Assembly: GCF_040744945.1 (NCBI RefSeq)
Contig: NZ_CP160453.1
Location: 7,564,001-7,628,000 of the forward strand
DNA from: Saccharothrix sp. HUAS TT1
GTDB lineage: Bacteria; Actinomycetota; Actinomycetes; Mycobacteriales; Pseudonocardiaceae
Direction of reading: 5' to 3'
Length of the DNA: 64,000 nt
Position numbers and translations under genes: made by a program. Positions 61,442-64,000 of this stretch are shown here, piece after piece. A model generated the notes under the pieces. The model worked only from the letters and a program-made list of their open reading frames with translations, ran no database searches and was not told the DNA's origin. Every line of letters begins with the position of its first letter. The stretch's first letter is position 1.

Positions 61442-61564
61442 ATGAGCGCTTCCACCCCCACCTCGCCGCCGCGGTCGCCCGGAGCCGCCGGGACCGGGCG
61501 CGTGCCGCACCGGGTCGTGCCGCCGCAGGCGGTGCGACGCGTCGAAATCCGCCGCACGCGATGA
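61442..61564 (+). CDS. 40-aa Pro/Arg-rich small ORF coupled to the FAD/NAD(P) gene
   Basis: Begins M-S-A-S-T-P-T-S-P-P-R-S; the end is basic (VRRVEIRRTR). ATG at 61442 has a GGAG site six bases before, and its TGA overlaps the next ATG (ATGA). Perhaps a translated leader for the large flavoprotein, or a short peptide. No similarity recognised. Confidence 0.4.
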   Translation: MSASTPTSPPRSPGAAGTGRVPHRVVPPQAVRRVEIRRTR

Positions 61565-63393
61565 GCACCATCGTCCTGGTGGGCGCCGGGCCTCGGGCAT
61601 CGGGCATCCTGGAACGCCTCGGCGCGAACGCCCCGGAGCTGTTCGACGGGCCGCTGGAGGTGCACCTGGTCGACCCGTTCGCGCCCGGCGCGGGCCGGGT
61701 GTGGCGGCACGAGCAGTCACCGCTGCTGCGGATGAACTCGATGGCCGAGGACGTCACGGTGTTCACCGACCCGTCGGTGGAGATGGCGGGCCCGGTTCGC
61801 CCCGGACCTTCGCTGGCGGAGTGGACGGGGCCGGACCCGTCCACCGCGGATCCCGCGGTGTGGAGCGAGCTGATGGCGATGAGGTCCACGTCGTTCCCCA
61901 GCAGGCGGGTGCAGAGCGCCTACCTGAAGTGGTTCCACGAGGTCGCGGTGTCGTCGTTGCCGGACTGCAGCTCGGTGACGGCGCACCCGACGAGGGTCGT
62001 GCGGATCACCGGTTCGGCGCAGGTCAGGCAACGGGTCTGGCTCGCCGGCCGGGCCGAGCCGCTGGTGGCCGACGTGGTCGTGCTCGCGCTGGGGCACCTG
62101 GACACCGCCGTCGCGCCCGAGCACCGGCAGTTCGCCGACCACGCCGCCGCGCACGGCCTGGTGCACCTGCCGCCGGCCCACACCGCCGACGTCGACCTGA
62201 GCGCGGTGCCGGCCGGTGCGGACGTCGTGGTCCGGGGCATGGGCCTGGCGTTCGTCGACCTCGCCGTGCTGCTGGGCGAGGGGCGTGGCGGGCGGTTCGC
62301 CCGTCGCGGCGGCGCGTTGCGCTACCTGCCGTCGGGGCGTGAGCCCCGGCTGCACGTCGGCTCGCGACGCGGCACGCCGTACCACGCCAAGACCGGCTAC
62401 CGGCTGCGCGGCGCACCGCCGGAACCCCCGCGGTTCTTCGTCGCGGCCGAGCTGCTGGCGCGCCCCGGTGGCCTGGACTTCCGGCGGAACGTGTGGCCGT
62501 TGATGGCCAAGGAGGTCGCGTTCGGGCACTACCGCGAGCTGTTCACCGGGCACCCGTCGCGGGTCCGGGCGACGTGGGAGGCGTTCTCGGCGCGGTTCGC
62601 CGAACTCGACTGGTACAGCGAGGACATGCGCGCGCTGGAACGCGCGGCCGTGCCCGCGGTGGCGGACCGCATCGACTTCGAGCGGCTGGACCGGCCCATC
62701 GACGGCTTGGGGTTCCGGTCGTCGGAGGATTTCCAGGACTTCCTGCGCTCCCACGTCGCCGCCGACCTCGCCCGCCGCTCGGACCAGGCGTTCAGCGCCG
62801 ACCTGGGCGCGTTCCTCGCGATGCTGGGCGTGTACGGCCAGTTCGGAATCCTCGCCGCGAGCGGTCGCCTGCGCGGTGAGGACGGCTGGTGGCACGGCTT
62901 CTTCAGCTCCATCGCGAGCGGTCCGCCGCCGGATCGGCTGGAGGAGCTGCTGGCGCTGTCCCGGGCGGGCGTGGTCCGCTTCCTCGGTGCGGACACCTGG
63001 GTCCGCACCGAGGACGGGGTCTTCCTCGCCGGCAGCCCCAGCGTCCCGTCACACGTGGTCCGCGCGACGGGCCTGATCGAGGCCCGGCTGCCCGTCCACA
63101 CCCTCGCGCACACCGCCGACCCGCTGCTGGCGTCGATGGCGGCGGCCGGCGAGGTGACCGATGTGGACGGACTGGTCCTGGTCGACCCGGTCGATAGCCG
63201 GGTGGTCGGCGGCGACGGCACGCCGCACGCGCGACGCTTCGCCGTGGGGCCCTACACGACGCGGAAGGCGCATGCCGCCTTCGCCCGTCCCAACACCAAC
63301 GCACCGAGCTTCCGGCAGAACGACGAGGTCGCGCGCGAAGTCCTGCGCTTCCTCGCCGCCGCGGCCGACAGCGCGGACGAATCGGTGGCTTGA
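61561..63393 (+). CDS. FAD/NAD(P)-binding protein
   Basis: 610 residues. IVLVGAGPRASGILERL and EVHLVDPFAPGAGRVWR are the FAD-binding start of the PF13454 type, LRMNSMAEDVTVFTD follows, and later VVVRGMGLAFVDLAVLLGEG is the second dinucleotide fold. The tail FARPNTNAPSFRQNDEVARE is typical. Probably an oxygenase-like or transfer enzyme for a small compound in the flavin/sulfur group of genes. ATG at 61561. Confidence 0.83.
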   Translation: MSTIVLVGAGPRASGILERLGANAPELFDGPLEVHLVDPFAPGAGRVWRHEQSPLLRMNSMAEDVTVFTDPSVEMAGPVRPGPSLAEWTGPDPSTADPAVWSELMAMRSTSFPSRRVQSAYLKWFHEVAVSSLPDCSSVTAHPTRVVRITGSAQVRQRVWLAGRAEPLVADVVVLALGHLDTAVAPEHRQFADHAAAHGLVHLPPAHTADVDLSAVPAGADVVVRGMGLAFVDLAVLLGEGRGGRFARRGGALRYLPSGREPRLHVGSRRGTPYHAKTGYRLRGAPPEPPRFFVAAELLARPGGLDFRRNVWPLMAKEVAFGHYRELFTGHPSRVRATWEAFSARFAELDWYSEDMRALERAAVPAVADRIDFERLDRPIDGLGFRSSEDFQDFLRSHVAADLARRSDQAFSADLGAFLAMLGVYGQFGILAASGRLRGEDGWWHGFFSSIASGPPPDRLEELLALSRAGVVRFLGADTWVRTEDGVFLAGSPSVPSHVVRATGLIEARLPVHTLAHTADPLLASMAAAGEVTDVDGLVLVDPVDSRVVGGDGTPHARRFAVGPYTTRKAHAAFARPNTNAPSFRQNDEVAREVLRFLAAAADSADESVA

Positions 63394-63400
63394 GCCCCGG

Positions 63401-63701
63401 TCACCGGCACGCCCGAACGGGGACCAGCGGCGGCGCCGCCACCGGCACGTCGGCCGGCGACAGGCGTTTCCACGCTTCCCGCACCGCCCCGGCGCCCTGC
63501 TCGAACACCGGGGGGCGCGAGCCGCGCCGCGTCCACCAGGGGGCCGCCGGGCGCCACTTCGACCTCCCGCGCGGTCAGGGCGTGGCGGACCGCCTCGCGG
63601 AGGGCGAGCGCCGCGCTCGACGTGCGGGAGGCCGGGCGGGGTTGCCGATCAGGGCGCCGATGACGAGCGGGCGGGTCGTGGCCCGAGCACCCCGACGTCA
63701 C
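63401..63701 (-). pseudogene. Decayed or frameshifted small reductase-like gene
   Basis: Three frames are needed: PLVIGALIGN, then RPASRTSSAALALREAVRHA to VDAARLAPP, then VFEQGAGAVREAWKRLSPAD to a TGA at 63401. Joining requires one extra base at 63638-63641 (C4 run) and one base fewer at 63510-63515 (C6 run). The start recalls NAD(P)H:FMN reductases, which fits the neighbouring LLM enzyme, but only about 95 residues remain of about 180 and the C-terminal half is not typical. No good start codon in the first frame. Confidence 0.5.
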
Positions 63702-63737
63702 CGGCGCCGTTCGAGGTCGTCCCCCTCGCGGGATCGC

Positions 63738-64000
63738 TCAGGACCTCGGCAGACCGGGCGGGTTGACCTCGCTGCGCGGCACGGCTTCATCCGCGAGCCC
63801 CCACCGGTCCAGCACCTCGGCGTACTTGCCGGTCGCGATCAGGTGGTCGATCGCCTCGGCGACGGGTTCCGCCAGCCCGCCGCCCTTCTTCGAGGTGACC
63901 GCGATCTTGCCGGCGATCGCGCCACCGCCGGAGAACGTGCCGATCACCTCCGTGCTGCCCGAGGTGGCGGCGTGGTAGGCCGCGGTCGGGTTCGGGCCCA
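63738..64000 (-). CDS. Amino-acid ABC transporter binding protein, N-terminus cut by window edge
   Basis: The last 87 residues of a family 3 solute-binding protein: NPTAAYHAATSGSTEVIGTF, then GAIAGKIAVTSKKGGGLAEP, AIDHLIATGKYAEVLDRWGL. The frame is open to base 64000. Its ligand may be a polar or sulfur-containing compound used by the adjacent flavin genes. Confidence 0.85.
   Translation of the reverse strand, partial: GPNPTAAYHAATSGSTEVIGTFSGGGAIAGKIAVTSKKGGGLAEPVAEAIDHLIATGKYAEVLDRWGLADEAVPRSEVNPPGLPRS

Noticed and set aside
1..64000. CRISPR arrays, tRNA/rRNA genes, insertion sequences, prophage or attachment sites
   Set aside because: No regular repeat-spacer pattern, no cloverleaf with CCA-type end, no transposase or integrase motifs found by reading both strands.

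Overview
The window is very GC-rich, with third codon positions almost all G or C, many GTG and a few TTG starts, 1-4 nt ATGA/GTGA/TGATG overlaps inside operons, and several genes that look leaderless. It contains CebR-type sugar control, an actinobacterial cobalamin cluster and SigB/SigF-like promoters (GNNT-N14-16-GGGTA). Together these point to a filamentous actinomycete, probably Pseudonocardiales (Saccharothrix/Actinosynnema/Lentzea type). The genus is my inference. I saw no tRNA, rRNA, CRISPR array, transposase or phage genes.

Layout. 0-4.4 kb: stress and redox genes (aldehyde dehydrogenase cut by the left edge, ChaB/Rho-N protein, short-chain and zinc-dependent dehydrogenases), most behind SigB-like promoters. 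4.5-12.3 kb: one tightly overlapped minus-strand operon of nine genes that encodes a complete ADP-glycero-manno-heptose route (gmhA, hldE, gmhB) with three glycosyltransferases, an SDR, a P450 and a small membrane protein. 12.4-19.2 kb: SRPBCC protein, an NTase-BON-metallophosphoesterase operon, epimerase, ZIP transporter, flavodoxin-like protein and phosphotransferase. 19.2-22.9 kb: xylose genes xylAB with a divergent ROK regulator and a clear operator. 22.9-26.4 kb: a nested inverted-repeat element, then an HTH-nSTAND-WD40 NTPase and a small membrane protein.

26.4-35.2 kb: cellulose and cello-oligosaccharide utilisation: secreted GH74-CBM2 glucanase, CebR, GH1 beta-glucosidase and the CebEFG transporter, with two identical 16-bp CebR palindromes before the GH74 gene and before cebE. 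35.6-46.5 kb: cobalamin corrin-ring synthesis (cobN behind a B12 riboswitch; cobG-cobH-cobIJ; cobK; cbiD; PPOX-cobL-cobM). 46.6-47.8 kb: a 21-codon leaderless ORF with a hairpin, followed by a single-chain PheS-like ligase with its own FDX-ACB domain (SrmL type). 47.8-49.1 kb: a polymorphic-toxin pair, a DddA/SCP1.201-like deaminase whose gene is split by a frameshift at a C6 tract, and an Imm1 immunity protein.

49.1-53.4 kb: polar amino-acid ABC transporter in one operon with a PLP-enzyme/YheO/HTH fusion regulator. 53.5-58.1 kb: thioredoxin, BrkB-like protein, a holin-DUF3618-DUF4235 envelope-stress operon, a 55-aa acidic protein, an enoyl-CoA hydratase and a PAP2-like protein. 58.1-58.3 kb: a second copy of the nested inverted repeat. 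58.3-64 kb: a secreted protein of unknown function, then a group of flavin genes (SsuD-like LLM monooxygenase, GNAT, FAD/NAD(P) protein, a decayed reductase remnant) and the end of an amino-acid binding protein, which suggests organosulfur or related compound use.

The parts most worth following up are the frameshifted deaminase toxin locus, the SrmL gene with its leader ORF, the two nested repeat elements, the heptose operon in a Gram-positive, and the PLP-YheO fusion regulator.
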